Positions 55,927 through 64,000 of a DNA stretch of 64,000 nt are shown piece by piece. Origin of the DNA: Streptomyces sp. R33 (GTDB lineage Bacteria > Actinomycetota > Actinomycetes > Streptomycetales > Streptomycetaceae); NCBI RefSeq assembly GCF_041200175.1, contig NZ_CP165728.1, positions 124,001 to 188,000 of the forward strand. The letters run 5' to 3'. Each line of letters starts with the position of its first letter. Within the stretch, counting starts at the first letter, position 1. The notes beneath the pieces are model-generated. The model did not search any database. It saw only the letters and a list, made by a program, of their open reading frames with translations, and had not been told where the DNA came from. The position numbers were made by a program, and so were the translations under genes.

Positions 55927-57927
55927 GTGCAGGACGAAACACGCCACGAGGTCAGCAGCGAGCGCATGGCCCACGCGCTCGAGGACATCGGCCGGCGGAC
56001 CCGGCGGCGGTGGTACGACATGCGCTACGACCACGCATCCCCGGCGAGGATCCAGGAGCTGCACGACGAACTCCTCGACCACGTCGCCGCCCGCACCGTG
56101 GCGGACCCCGCGCTCGACGAGCCGACGCGCTCGGCACTGCGGACCGCTGCCGAGTGCTCCCTGGGGGTGCTGAGCCTCGGCTGCTTCCCCCACGGCGACC
56201 AGGAGATCCTCTTCCCGCTCATCGACGAGACGCTCAGCAGCGAGGACATCGAGTTCGGCGACGTCGTCGAACTCGACCCCGACGGGCAGGCCCCCAACGC
56301 CAGGACGTGGCTCGACACGTTCGAAACGTGCATGGTCAGCGGCCTGGTGTGGGAACGGCAGAAGGTGATCGGCCTGCTGTTGCGCAACGACTATGCGCCC
56401 GCGATCCACGACGGGGTGCCGCACTCGAAGCTGAACTCGACGTCGGACCCGGCCGATCTCGCGGCGATGGACGCACTGTGCGGCTACCTGGCCAGGGCAG
56501 ACGGGCACCTGCCACGCAACCGGCCCGCCGTGACCCTGCGCAAGCCGGACGCCGACGAGCGCGCCCGGGCCGCCCGAAGGCTCGACGCAGCCGGCCCGCT
56601 GACACAGGACCAGCGTCTGCTTCGGGTACTCCTCGACGACGACCAGCACGCCTTCGAGCGGGCACTCGCGACCCGGCTCATCGAGCACCGGGAGAGCGTG
56701 GGCCCCGATCCCGCCCCCCGCACCCTGCTGCCACTCGGCGCTCTCGCCCTGGCCGCCCTTGCCGTCCAGGTGCACGGGTGGGAGCCCGGCGTCCGGTCCG
56801 GCTATCTGCCGCACACCATGCTGGGCTCCCCGGATGCGCTGCAGCGAGCAGCGGACGGATCAGCCGTCCGGATCGGCGCTCTCGTACCGCTGACCCGGCC
56901 CGGCTGGGCCGAGGCGGGCCGGCACCTGCTCGCCGGACTCGAGCTGGCCGTCCGCGAAGTCAATGACGCCGGCGGGATCCTCGGGCGACCGCTCGAGCTG
57001 GTGGTCCGGGACACCGCGGCCGACCCGCAGAGGGCGGCGGCGGCCGTGGACGAACTGGCCGGCCTGGGCGTGGCCGCGTTGGCGGGGGAGTACCACAGCG
57101 TCGTCGCCCGCGCCGCTGCCGCCAGGGCCGACGCCCTCGGCCTGCCGTTCCTCTGTTCGTCAGCCGTGCTCGACGAGCTCACCGAACAGCCGACGCACTG
57201 GGTCGCGCGCCTCGCCCCGGCGCAGTCCCACGGCTGGCGGATCTACGCAGACTTCCTCCTCGGCGCGGGCCACAGCCGTATCGCCGTGGCAGCACAGCCG
57301 AGTGTCTACTGGGCTTCCGGGACCCGCATCCTGCGGGACCACCTCGCTCCACGCGGCGGCACCGTCATCGAACTCGACATGAGCGCGCTCACCCCCGCGG
57401 CGCTGTGCGACGAACTCGTCGACCACCGCGCGACAGCGCTCCTCCTCCTGGTCGGCCACCCCGAGCCGGCCGTGCCGATCGTCGAGTCCGTCCGCCACGA
57501 CCCGCGCCTCGCCGAGATCCTGATCGGTGCCCCGGCCGGACAGCCGGAGTTCGCCGAATGGGCGGCGCTGCTGGGCGCCGACGGCGCCGCGATCCCGTTC
57601 CTGCGCTACCTGCCCGAACAGCTCGGTCCCCTCGGTGCACGCGTCGGGGCGGCCCTCCGCGAGCGGCTGGGCGAAGCGCCCTCCTTCGTCGCCTTCGAGG
57701 GTTACGACACGGTCGCCGTCCTCGCCGACGTGCTGCGTTCCAGCGGCGCGGACCGGGCGCGCACGGCCGAATCCTGGCCGCGCGTTGCAGTGGAAGGCAC
57801 CCGCGGCCGGATCCGGTTCTCCCGCACACCGGGCATCAGCGTCTGGCAATGGACTTGGACGCCGGTACAAGTCGCCGACCGGGATCCGGCGGAACCCGAC
57901 CGCTTCCGAATCCTCCACACCGGCTGA
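55927..57927 (+). CDS. Fusion of Imm49-like domain and periplasmic-binding-protein-like domain
   Basis: This is a 666-residue protein with two parts. Residues about 1-300 are helical and resemble the Imm49 immunity-protein family common in Streptomyces, with recognisable TWLDTFETCMVSGLVWERQK, LDDDQHAFERAL, LPLGALALAALAV and SGYLPHTML. Residues about 315-640 resemble branched-chain-amino-acid-type binding proteins (VRIGALVPLTRPGWAEAG, AVREVNDAGGILGRPLEL, GVAALAGEYHS, FEGYDTVAVLADVL). There is no signal peptide or lipobox, so the binding domain should be cytoplasmic, perhaps a ligand sensor. GTG 55927 has AAGGA eight bases upstream, right next to the IS right end, so the element inserted in the 5' leader. 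Imm49 members are annotated as toxin immunity; no toxin gene is visible here. Confidence 0.75.
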   Translation: MQDETRHEVSSERMAHALEDIGRRTRRRWYDMRYDHASPARIQELHDELLDHVAARTVADPALDEPTRSALRTAAECSLGVLSLGCFPHGDQEILFPLIDETLSSEDIEFGDVVELDPDGQAPNARTWLDTFETCMVSGLVWERQKVIGLLLRNDYAPAIHDGVPHSKLNSTSDPADLAAMDALCGYLARADGHLPRNRPAVTLRKPDADERARAARRLDAAGPLTQDQRLLRVLLDDDQHAFERALATRLIEHRESVGPDPAPRTLLPLGALALAALAVQVHGWEPGVRSGYLPHTMLGSPDALQRAADGSAVRIGALVPLTRPGWAEAGRHLLAGLELAVREVNDAGGILGRPLELVVRDTAADPQRAAAAVDELAGLGVAALAGEYHSVVARAAAARADALGLPFLCSSAVLDELTEQPTHWVARLAPAQSHGWRIYADFLLGAGHSRIAVAAQPSVYWASGTRILRDHLAPRGGTVIELDMSALTPAALCDELVDHRATALLLLVGHPEPAVPIVESVRHDPRLAEILIGAPAGQPEFAEWAALLGADGAAIPFLRYLPEQLGPLGARVGAALRERLGEAPSFVAFEGYDTVAVLADVLRSSGADRARTAESWPRVAVEGTRGRIRFSRTPGISVWQWTWTPVQVADRDPAEPDRFRILHTG

Positions 57928-58115
57928 GGGCGCCGCCCTCCCCCCTCGTTTTCAGAGCATGAGGATCCGAGGGACGTCCCGGCCGACCGCGACCAGGTTC
58001 TTCGTACTGCGCACGTCCTTCACCCGCCGACCGGCCCCGGCGACGGTGCCGGCCCTCTGGTGCGCGTGCCGGTGGTACGCCACGCTGGCCGCGGGCGGGA
58101 AAGGGGGAGGGCGTG

Positions 58116-59246
58116 ATGAGGGCTCTGACTCCGCGCGGTGTCATGCGCTGGCCACTGGTTCTGCATGTCGTCACGGCACTGCTGCTGGCCGGTGCTGCAT
58201 CCATAACGATCTTGGGGCTGCTGTGGCTGACGCTGGGGGCACCTCGAATACAGGTGGCCGGACCGCTCAAGCCCAGCGACACCTACGACGCCATCAAGAT
58301 CGCACTGGCTGTCGTGGCCGGAGCCGGCGGCGTAGTGGCACTCGTAGTCGCCTATCGACGCCAGCATCTCAATGAGACCACCGACGCCCGGGAATACGAC
58401 AAGGCGCTGATCGAACGGTTCGGCGCCGCCGCCGGGCAACTCGGAGCCGACCAGCCGGCTGTACGCATGGCGGGCGCCTACGCGATGGCACGGCTCGCCG
58501 ATGAATGGCCTCAGGAACGGCAGATGTGCATCGACGTGCTGTGCGGCTACCTGCGCATGCCACACGCACCCGATCCACCCACGGACGACCAGGTGCTCAC
58601 GACCTGGCGCCGCGAACGGAAGGTTCGTGAGATCGTCCTGCAGCTCATCGGTGCCCACTTACGCGATGAGGCCCCTGAATCCTGGCAGGGCCACGACCTC
58701 AACTTCGCCGGCGCCGTCATCGACGTGGCCGACCTCCGTGGTGCCCGTTTCACCGGCGGCGACATCGTCTTCGTGGAGACGGTCTTCGTGGCTCACGGCC
58801 GAGACCAGGTCGTCTTCGACGAGGTCGACTTCGCCGAAGGCAGCTGCGTCTACTTCCGGCTGGCCGAATTCCGCAGCGGCTCCGTCCGCTTCAACCGGGC
58901 CACCTTCAGCGGCGGCTGGGTCACCTTCGACAGTGCCCGCTTCACAGGCGCACAGGTCAGCTTTCGGGACGCTGCCTTCGCGGCGGGCGAGATCCTCTTC
59001 GAGGACACCGACTTCTCCGAAGGGTGCGTGGACTTCGAAGGCGCCACGTTCACCGGCAGCACGGTGAATTTCCGTGAGCACCATCTTCCGTCCGTGTACG
59101 TCACGGTGCCGCCCGCCCGTTTCAGTGGCGCCACCGTCGACTTCTCGCAGGCAGCCGACTTCACCCACCCTCCCCGGTTCGGCCTGCAGGCGCTGCCTCC
59201 CGGTCTCCGGCTTCCCCCGGGCACCAGCATCTCCGACCTGCCTTGA
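58116..59246 (+). CDS. Pentapeptide-repeat membrane protein
   Basis: This is a 376-residue protein with two N-terminal membrane segments (VTALLLAGAASITILGLLWL near residue 20 and IKIALAVVAGAGGVVALVV near 65). A conserved cytosolic region follows (REYDKALIERFGAAAGQLG, YAMARLADEWPQERQMCIDVLCGYLRMP) that is typical of a large Streptomyces pentapeptide family. The C-terminal third is made of degenerate pentapeptide repeats (GARFTGGDIVF, SGSVRFNRATFSGG, FTGAQVSFRDAAF), which form a right-handed beta helix. The function of the family is unknown. ATG 58116 follows GGGGGAGG by five bases. The 188-base gap upstream shows no other feature. Confidence 0.85.
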   Translation: MRALTPRGVMRWPLVLHVVTALLLAGAASITILGLLWLTLGAPRIQVAGPLKPSDTYDAIKIALAVVAGAGGVVALVVAYRRQHLNETTDAREYDKALIERFGAAAGQLGADQPAVRMAGAYAMARLADEWPQERQMCIDVLCGYLRMPHAPDPPTDDQVLTTWRRERKVREIVLQLIGAHLRDEAPESWQGHDLNFAGAVIDVADLRGARFTGGDIVFVETVFVAHGRDQVVFDEVDFAEGSCVYFRLAEFRSGSVRFNRATFSGGWVTFDSARFTGAQVSFRDAAFAAGEILFEDTDFSEGCVDFEGATFTGSTVNFREHHLPSVYVTVPPARFSGATVDFSQAADFTHPPRFGLQALPPGLRLPPGTSISDLP

Positions 59247-59325
59247 CGAGGCGCCGAAGTATGACCGGACGGTCACAGGATCCGGTTCCGGGAACGGACG
59301 GGGTGCGGCGTACATCTAGCCGGTC

Positions 59326-59351
59326 GGCGAGGCTCCTGCGGGGGCCTCGCC
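59326..59351 (+). terminator. Hairpin after pentapeptide gene
   Basis: An 11-bp stem, GGCGAGGCTCC with GGGGCCTCGCC (one T-G wobble), has a TGCG loop. It lies 79 bases after the stop. Confidence 0.6.
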
Positions 59352-59413
59352 CGACAGTATCGGCAAGAACCGGGCGGCGGCCGACCGGTGGTGAGTGGCA
59401 AGGCGGGGCAGGA

Positions 59414-61894
59414 ATGAAGGCGGTAGCGGTGACGGGCGGTTCCCCGGACACCCCGGAGAGTCCGGCGACGGAAGGGACCGGGGCCCCGGTGACGGATCCC
59501 GGTACGCAGGACACGCCCCCCGGCACCGGCGGCTCGGAGACCCCGGAGCGTGCAGAGGCCGAAACGCCCGCCGAGGCCGAGGCCGAGGCCGAGGCCGACG
59601 GCGCCGCGGAGACCGGGCCCGACGAGGGCGCCCCGGCCGAACCCGAGGCGAACGCAGAAGCCGAGCCGGAGGCTGACGCGGAGCCCGAGTCGAAGGCTGA
59701 CGCGGAAGCCGAGGCGGAGCAGGAATCCGAGCCGGAGGCTGACGCGGAACCCGACGCGGAACCCGACGCGGAGCCCGAGCCGGAGGCTGACGCCGAGCCG
59801 GAGCCGGGGCCGGAGCCCGACGCGGAGCCCGAGGCGGCAGCCGAGCCCGAGGCCGACGCGGAGCCGGAGGCTGACGCCGAGCCGGAGCCCGAGCCCGAGG
59901 CTGACGCGGACCCCGAGCCGGAAGCCGAGGCCGAGCAGGCATCCGAGCCGGAAGCCGAGGCCGAGCAGGCATCCGAGGCGGAGGCCGAAGGCAGCTCCGC
60001 CGCCGAGCCTGAGGCCGGCGAGACCGCGCCCGAGGCCGAAGCACAGCCCGACACGGAGGCGGAGCCCGACGCGGAGGCCACCGGCGGGCCCGCACCCGAG
60101 CCTGACGTGGAGGCCGGCGGCCGGGAGGTAGCCGAGCCCGAGGCGGAGGCCGACGGCCGGGAGGTACCTGAGCCCGAGACCGAGGCCACCGGCGAGGGTG
60201 ATGGCGGCGGCGGTGCGGCCCAGGACGAGGACGCACCTGACGAGTCGGCCGAGGAAGCCGAAGCGGTCGAGGCCGAAGGGCCCGCAGAGGACGGTCCGGC
60301 GGACGACGCGGGCCGCAAGCCCCGGCAGGCGCCGTCCTGGGCTCGGAACGACGCGGCCGAGGCCGACGCGGAGGACCCGGAGCGCACCAGCCAGTTCGTG
60401 GCCCTGAAGGAGCTGGACGCCCCGGCGGAGAAGGCCCCTTGGCCGGCAGCCGTACCGCAGAACCGGCGCCCGGCTCCGGCCGCGACCCCGGCCGCGACCC
60501 CCGCCCAGGCTCCGGCCGCCGCCCCCGCCCAGGCCCCGGCCGCGGCTCCCGCCGGGGTCGTCGAGCCCACCCGCAAGGTCCCGCTCCCCCCGCAGCCCCC
60601 GCTGGACCTGCTGGCCGAGCTCACCAACACCGCGCCCCCACCGGAGACCCCGCGCCGCACCGCCGTCCGGCGCGTGAAGATCTGGACCCCGATCCTGCTG
60701 CTCCTGGCCGGCGCGGTCACCGGCGCGCAGCTGCTGCGCCCGCTGCCCGCCCCGCAGATCGTCGCGGCCGAGCAGGCGCACACCCTCGACGGGCAGTTCT
60801 CCGTACCGTGGCCCGCCAAGGGCCAGGGGGCCGTACGCGTGCCCGGTTCCGGCGACGTCGGCGCCTTCGGCGAGCAGAAGCCCGTCCCCACGGCGAGCGT
60901 CGCCAAGGTGATGACGGCCTACGTGATCCTCAAGGGCCACCCGCTCCGCAAGGGCGAGGCCGGCCCCCAGATCGAGATCGACACGAAGGCAGTGGCGGAC
61001 GGCACCTCGGAGCACGAGTCCCGGGTCGAGGGGCTCGTCGCCGGTACGAAGTTCAGCCAGCAGGACATGCTGAAGATGCTCATGATCCCGTCGGGCAACA
61101 ACATCGCCCGGCTGCTGGCGCGCTGGGACGCCGGCACCGACGCCGAGGCGGCCTTCGTCGCGAAGATGAACGCCGCGGCCAAGGAGCTCGGCATGGAGAA
61201 CACCACGTACACGGATCCCAGCGGTCTGGACGCCGCGACCGTCAGCACGGCCGCCGACCAGCTGAAGCTGGCCGAGGCCGTGATGAAGGACGAGGCGTTC
61301 CGTTCGGTGGTCGCGCTGCCGAGCGCCGAGATCAAGGGGCTGTCCACGCCGCTCATCAACAACAACACCCTGCTCTCGGCCAACGGCCTGAGCATCCGCG
61401 GCATCAAGACCGGGTCCAGCACCCCCGCGGGCGGCACGCTGATGTGGGCGGCGTACAAGTCGGTCGGTGACGAGACCCCGCTGATCCTCGGCACGCTCAT
61501 GGACCAGCACGTGGACGGCCCGGACCTCAACGGCGAGAACAGCCTGAAGCTCGTGCTGGCCAACAGCAAGAAGATCATCGAGGCGGTACGGCAGGCGCTC
61601 GCCTCGGCTCCCGTGGTCCGCAAGGGCCAGACCGTCGGGCACGTGGACGACGGCCTCGGCGGCCGTACCCCGCTGGTGGCCACGAAGGACCTGAACGTGA
61701 TCGGCGTTCCGGGCCAGCAGCTGAAGCTCACCCTGCGGCCGGGAGCGTCCGGGACCCCGCACGCCGCGAAGGCGGGAACCGAGGTCGGCGTCCTCACGGC
61801 CGGCGACGGGGAGGGCGCGAAGAGCGTCCCGGTGGCGGTCGCAACCGACCTGGCCGAACCCTCCTTCGGCGCCCGCGTCACCCGCCTCCGCTAG
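59414..61894 (+). CDS. D-alanyl-D-alanine carboxypeptidase with long acidic N-terminal region
   Basis: This is an 826-residue S11-family (PBP5-like) penicillin-binding protein that trims D-Ala from peptidoglycan stem peptides. Catalytic motifs are SVAK (near residue 496), SGN (near 559) and KTG (near 665), all in the C-terminal half. One membrane segment (IWTPILLLLAGAVTGAQLL, about 421-440) anchors it with the catalytic part outside. The first 400 residues are cytoplasmic and extraordinarily acidic, dominated by imperfect EPEADAE-type repeats, then a Pro/Ala linker. ATG 59414 was chosen (AAGGCGGGGCAGGA upstream) over in-frame starts at 59243 and 59261. The enzyme part is ordinary. The repeat region may be a phase-forming or scaffold tail and could vary in length between strains. 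Confidence 0.9.
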   Translation: MKAVAVTGGSPDTPESPATEGTGAPVTDPGTQDTPPGTGGSETPERAEAETPAEAEAEAEADGAAETGPDEGAPAEPEANAEAEPEADAEPESKADAEAEAEQESEPEADAEPDAEPDAEPEPEADAEPEPGPEPDAEPEAAAEPEADAEPEADAEPEPEPEADADPEPEAEAEQASEPEAEAEQASEAEAEGSSAAEPEAGETAPEAEAQPDTEAEPDAEATGGPAPEPDVEAGGREVAEPEAEADGREVPEPETEATGEGDGGGGAAQDEDAPDESAEEAEAVEAEGPAEDGPADDAGRKPRQAPSWARNDAAEADAEDPERTSQFVALKELDAPAEKAPWPAAVPQNRRPAPAATPAATPAQAPAAAPAQAPAAAPAGVVEPTRKVPLPPQPPLDLLAELTNTAPPPETPRRTAVRRVKIWTPILLLLAGAVTGAQLLRPLPAPQIVAAEQAHTLDGQFSVPWPAKGQGAVRVPGSGDVGAFGEQKPVPTASVAKVMTAYVILKGHPLRKGEAGPQIEIDTKAVADGTSEHESRVEGLVAGTKFSQQDMLKMLMIPSGNNIARLLARWDAGTDAEAAFVAKMNAAAKELGMENTTYTDPSGLDAATVSTAADQLKLAEAVMKDEAFRSVVALPSAEIKGLSTPLINNNTLLSANGLSIRGIKTGSSTPAGGTLMWAAYKSVGDETPLILGTLMDQHVDGPDLNGENSLKLVLANSKKIIEAVRQALASAPVVRKGQTVGHVDDGLGGRTPLVATKDLNVIGVPGQQLKLTLRPGASGTPHAAKAGTEVGVLTAGDGEGAKSVPVAVATDLAEPSFGARVTRLR

Positions 61895-61916
61895 GGGGTG
61901 CCGGCTCCCGACGTCG

Positions 61917-62090
61917 TCAGCCGTTGTCCTTCTGCTGGGCGGTGGGGGACGGCTTGCCCTCGCAGCCGCAGCCGCCGCGCTGGACGGTGAAGCGGCGGCG
62001 CGGCGCCGGCGCGGCGGCGGGAGCGGCGGATCCGGCGGCGTCGGAAGCGGCGTCGGAAGCGGTGTTGCCCGGGCGGGTGTACTCGGTCAT
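61917..62090 (-). CDS. Small Cys-x-Cys protein downstream of NRPS
   Basis: This is a 57-residue reading frame with an ideal start (AGCAGGAGAC then ATG) 62 bases after the NRPS stop on the same strand, so it is probably co-transcribed. The first half is Ala/Ser/Pro-rich and looks disordered (MTEYTRPGNTASDAA). A basic patch APRRRFTVQRGG leads into GCGCEGKPSP, with two cysteines, and the end is QQKDNG. I do not recognise the family. It could be a small metal-binding protein, a peptide precursor or a carrier-like partner of the NRPS. Its stop is 22 bases from the convergent carboxypeptidase stop. Confidence 0.6.
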   Translation of the reverse strand: MTEYTRPGNTASDAASDAAGSAAPAAAPAPRRRFTVQRGGCGCEGKPSPTAQQKDNG

Positions 62091-62152
62091 GTCTCCTGCT
62101 TTCGGGTGGGTGCGGCGCCGATGCGGCTCCGCACGAAGGTGATCGGAGTGGT

Positions 62153-64000
62153 TCAGGGTCGGGTGGCGCCCCAGGAGAACCCTGCGAACGCCGGACGGGC
62201 GGTGGGGGCCTGCGGGGCCTCCACCGGAGGTGTGAGCGAGCGGACCGGGGCCTGCGGGCCGGCCGTCGACAGCCGGCGCGCGGCGTGGGCGGCCCTTTCG
62301 GCCAGTCCCTGTGCCGTGCCCGGTTCGTAGAGTGCGCTGTCGTATTGGAGGAGCAGTTTCAAGCCACCTGCGCTACGTGAGAACTGGAACGAGAGCTCGA
62401 ACAGGCCCTCGGCCAGCGGGATGGCGCCGCCGGTGAGCCGGAGCGCGCCCGGGCCGGTGTCGATCTCGTCCCAGAGGGTCACCCACACGTCGAAGTACGG
62501 GTTGCGGCCCGGGCTGCGCGGCGGGTCCAGGGTGCGCACCAGCTCGTTGAACGGCAGACCGCCGTGGTCCATCGCGCCGACCGCCTGGTCCGCGAGGTCG
62601 TCGACCAGCGCGACGCAGGGCGTTCCGCCCTGTACGGCGGTCCGCAGGACCACGGTGTTGACCATGCAGCCCACCGCGCCCGCGGGACCGGGCCCGAGGG
62701 CGGGGCGGCGGCTGACGGCCGTGCCGAGGCTGATGTCGCCGGCGCCGGTCGCCTCGTGCAGCGTGGCGGCGACGGCGGCGGCCAGCACCGGGAACAGCCC
62801 CGTACGGCGGCTGCGCGCGAGCTCCTCCAGCGCCTCGAGTTCGGCGGCGTCGAGGTGGACGGCCGTGACCGCGGTGGCCCGCCCGGCCGGGCCGCTGCGC
62901 GGACGGTCGACGGGCAGCGGGAGCGGAGCCGGCGGCGGGCTCAGCCGGCTGCGCCAGTAGGCGAGTTCGTCCCCGCCGGACGGCTCGTACGCAGCGTGGC
63001 CGGGCACTCCCGGAGCCGCCTCCGGACCCGTCCCGGCCAGGGCCCGGGCGATGATCTCGAGCGAGGTCTGGTCGGAAACGATGTGGTGCAGGACGACCAG
63101 CAGCTGGTCCCGGCCGCCGGGGCGGCGCAGCAGTGCGGCCCGCACCAGCGGCCCGTGCGCGAGGTCGAACGGCGCGTGGGCCCACTCCTGTACGGCGGCC
63201 GCGCGGGCAGCCTCGCCGGGCAGGTCCAGGACCGCCAGGCGGGCGCGCTCGGCGGCGGGGCCGGAAACCGGCTCCCCCCACTCCTCGCGGAAGACGGTGC
63301 GCAGCTGCGGCTCGCGCTCCTGGAGGCGGGCGAACGCGGCGCCCAGCACCTCGGGATCGGCGACGCCCTGGCACTCCAGCAACATCGGCACGTGGTACGC
63401 GGCGCTCCCGCGCGCCCCCGTGCCCCGGGTCCGGTCCTCCAGCCACAGCCACCGCTGAGCCCCGCTGACGCCCTGCGACCCGTCGGTGTCCCCGGCCGGG
63501 ACCTCGGCCTCGGCTTCGGCCGCAGCGGACACGGAGGCCGAGGCCGAGGCACAGCGTGGCGCCAGCCGGTCGGCGAGGTCGGTGACGCTCGGGCATTCGA
63601 AGACGTCGCGGACGCGGACCGGCACGAACAGCCGTTGCGCTGCCGCCGCAGCCAGGGAGGCGGCCTTGAGGCTGGTGCCCCCGAGCAGGAAGAAGTCGCC
63701 GCTGTCCGAGACCGGTCGGCCGAACGCCTCGGAGAACAGGTCCCGCAGCACGGCGCGGACGCGGTCCGCCGACCCACCGGCATCCGCCGCCCCACCGCCA
63801 TCCGCGGAGCCGTCGGGAGCCGCAACCGCCGCAACAGCCGACAGCCCCGTGGGGAGCGGCCGGGCGGAGAGGCTGCGCCGGTCTATCTTCCCGTTGGGAG
63901 TGCTCGGCATCCGGTCCAGCGGGATCACCGCCGCCGGAACCATGTAGTACGGCAGCCTCTCGGCCAGCCTGGCCCGCCAGTCGGCGGGCAGCGGCCCGTC
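62153..64000 (-). CDS. NRPS, 3' part: A (partial)-PCP-C
   Basis: This is the C-terminal end of a second NRPS, transcribed leftward and open at the right edge of the window. The fragment begins in the last part of an A domain (RLPYYMVPAAVIPLDRM, A10 lysine in TPNGKIDRRSL). A carrier follows with GGTSLKAASL (serine in FFLLGGTS). The protein ends with a condensation domain (HHIVSDQ, with Gln where Gly is usual, and the late PFNELVRTLDPPRSPGRNPYFDVWV segment) and has no thioesterase. A terminal C domain can release a chain by condensing it with a free amine or alcohol, or can pass it to another protein. An Ala/Asp/Gly-rich linker separates A and PCP. The only local partner is the small protein downstream. 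Confidence 0.9.
   Translation of the reverse strand, partial: DGPLPADWRARLAERLPYYMVPAAVIPLDRMPSTPNGKIDRRSLSARPLPTGLSAVAAVAAPDGSADGGGAADAGGSADRVRAVLRDLFSEAFGRPVSDSGDFFLLGGTSLKAASLAAAAAQRLFVPVRVRDVFECPSVTDLADRLAPRCASASASVSAAAEAEAEVPAGDTDGSQGVSGAQRWLWLEDRTRGTGARGSAAYHVPMLLECQGVADPEVLGAAFARLQEREPQLRTVFREEWGEPVSGPAAERARLAVLDLPGEAARAAAVQEWAHAPFDLAHGPLVRAALLRRPGGRDQLLVVLHHIVSDQTSLEIIARALAGTGPEAAPGVPGHAAYEPSGGDELAYWRSRLSPPPAPLPLPVDRPRSGPAGRATAVTAVHLDAAELEALEELARSRRTGLFPVLAAAVAATLHEATGAGDISLGTAVSRRPALGPGPAGAVGCMVNTVVLRTAVQGGTPCVALVDDLADQAVGAMDHGGLPFNELVRTLDPPRSPGRNPYFDVWVTLWDEIDTGPGALRLTGGAIPLAEGLFELSFQFSRSAGGLKLLLQYDSALYEPGTAQGLAERAAHAARRLSTAGPQAPVRSLTPPVEAPQAPTARPAFAGFSWGATRP

Noticed and set aside
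59243..59413. Longer N-terminus for the D,D-carboxypeptidase from 59243
   Set aside because: It would overlap the end of the pentapeptide gene and the hairpin at 59326-59351. The ATG at 59414 has a better binding site.

Overview
The window is very GC-rich actinomycete DNA, almost certainly Streptomyces: third codon positions are strongly G/C, GTG starts are common, and the chromosomal genes are typical of Streptomyces (MmpL transporter, Imm49-like protein, pentapeptide protein, DUF4097 operon). No rRNA, tRNA, CRISPR array or replication origin was seen.

Bases 1-45,250 hold most of one hybrid NRPS/type I PKS gene cluster. From the left there is the end of an NRPS subunit (A-PCP), a bimodular NRPS (C-A-PCP-E-C-A-PCP), a terminal NRPS (C-A-PCP-TE), a type II thioesterase and a two-gene ABC exporter. 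Next comes a second C-A-PCP-TE paralogue, preceded by a decayed copy of an NRPS tail. A divergent flavin monooxygenase follows, then a tight PCP / P450 / Cys-type thioesterase cassette. Four collinear PKS proteins come next (KSQ-AT-ACP; KS-AT-DH-KR-ACP; KS-AT-DH-ER-KR-ACP; KS-AT-ACP), and last a C-A-PCP protein whose A domain has lost its catalytic lysine.

My reading, which is inference, is as follows. The PKS makes a C11 7-hydroxy-2,6-dimethyl-3-oxo acyl chain that can close to a tetrahydropyran hemiketal. Free PCP, P450 and the Cys-thioesterase make a beta-hydroxy amino acid and hand it to the PCP of the dead-A protein. That protein joins it to the polyketide, and the remaining NRPSs add further residues, two of them probably piperazic acid. 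This layout resembles the azinothricin / aurantimycin / polyoxypeptin / dentigerumycin cyclic depsipeptides. The piperazate-forming genes, a leucine-loading A domain, an MbtH protein and a pathway regulator were not found here and may lie to the left. A recurring palindrome (GTCCCGCCGGCGGGAC) occurs twice in the monooxygenase/PCP divergent promoter region and again before the dead-A gene, so it may be a pathway operator.

Bases 45,250-61,900 are mostly housekeeping or accessory genes: an MmpL exporter with a TetR-like operator, a MerR/hydrolase pair, a stand-alone thioesterase, an ABC-2 permease/DUF4097 operon that seems to have lost its ATPase gene, and a membrane Ser/Thr kinase. After these come a decayed TnpB insertion element (13-bp tandem duplication plus a nonsense codon), an Imm49-periplasmic-binding-protein fusion, a pentapeptide-repeat membrane protein and a D,D-carboxypeptidase with a very acidic repetitive N-terminus.

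From 61,917 to the right edge, on the minus strand, another NRPS (A-PCP-C, ending in a condensation domain) is followed by an unrecognised 57-residue Cys-x-Cys protein. This is probably the end of a second biosynthetic locus.
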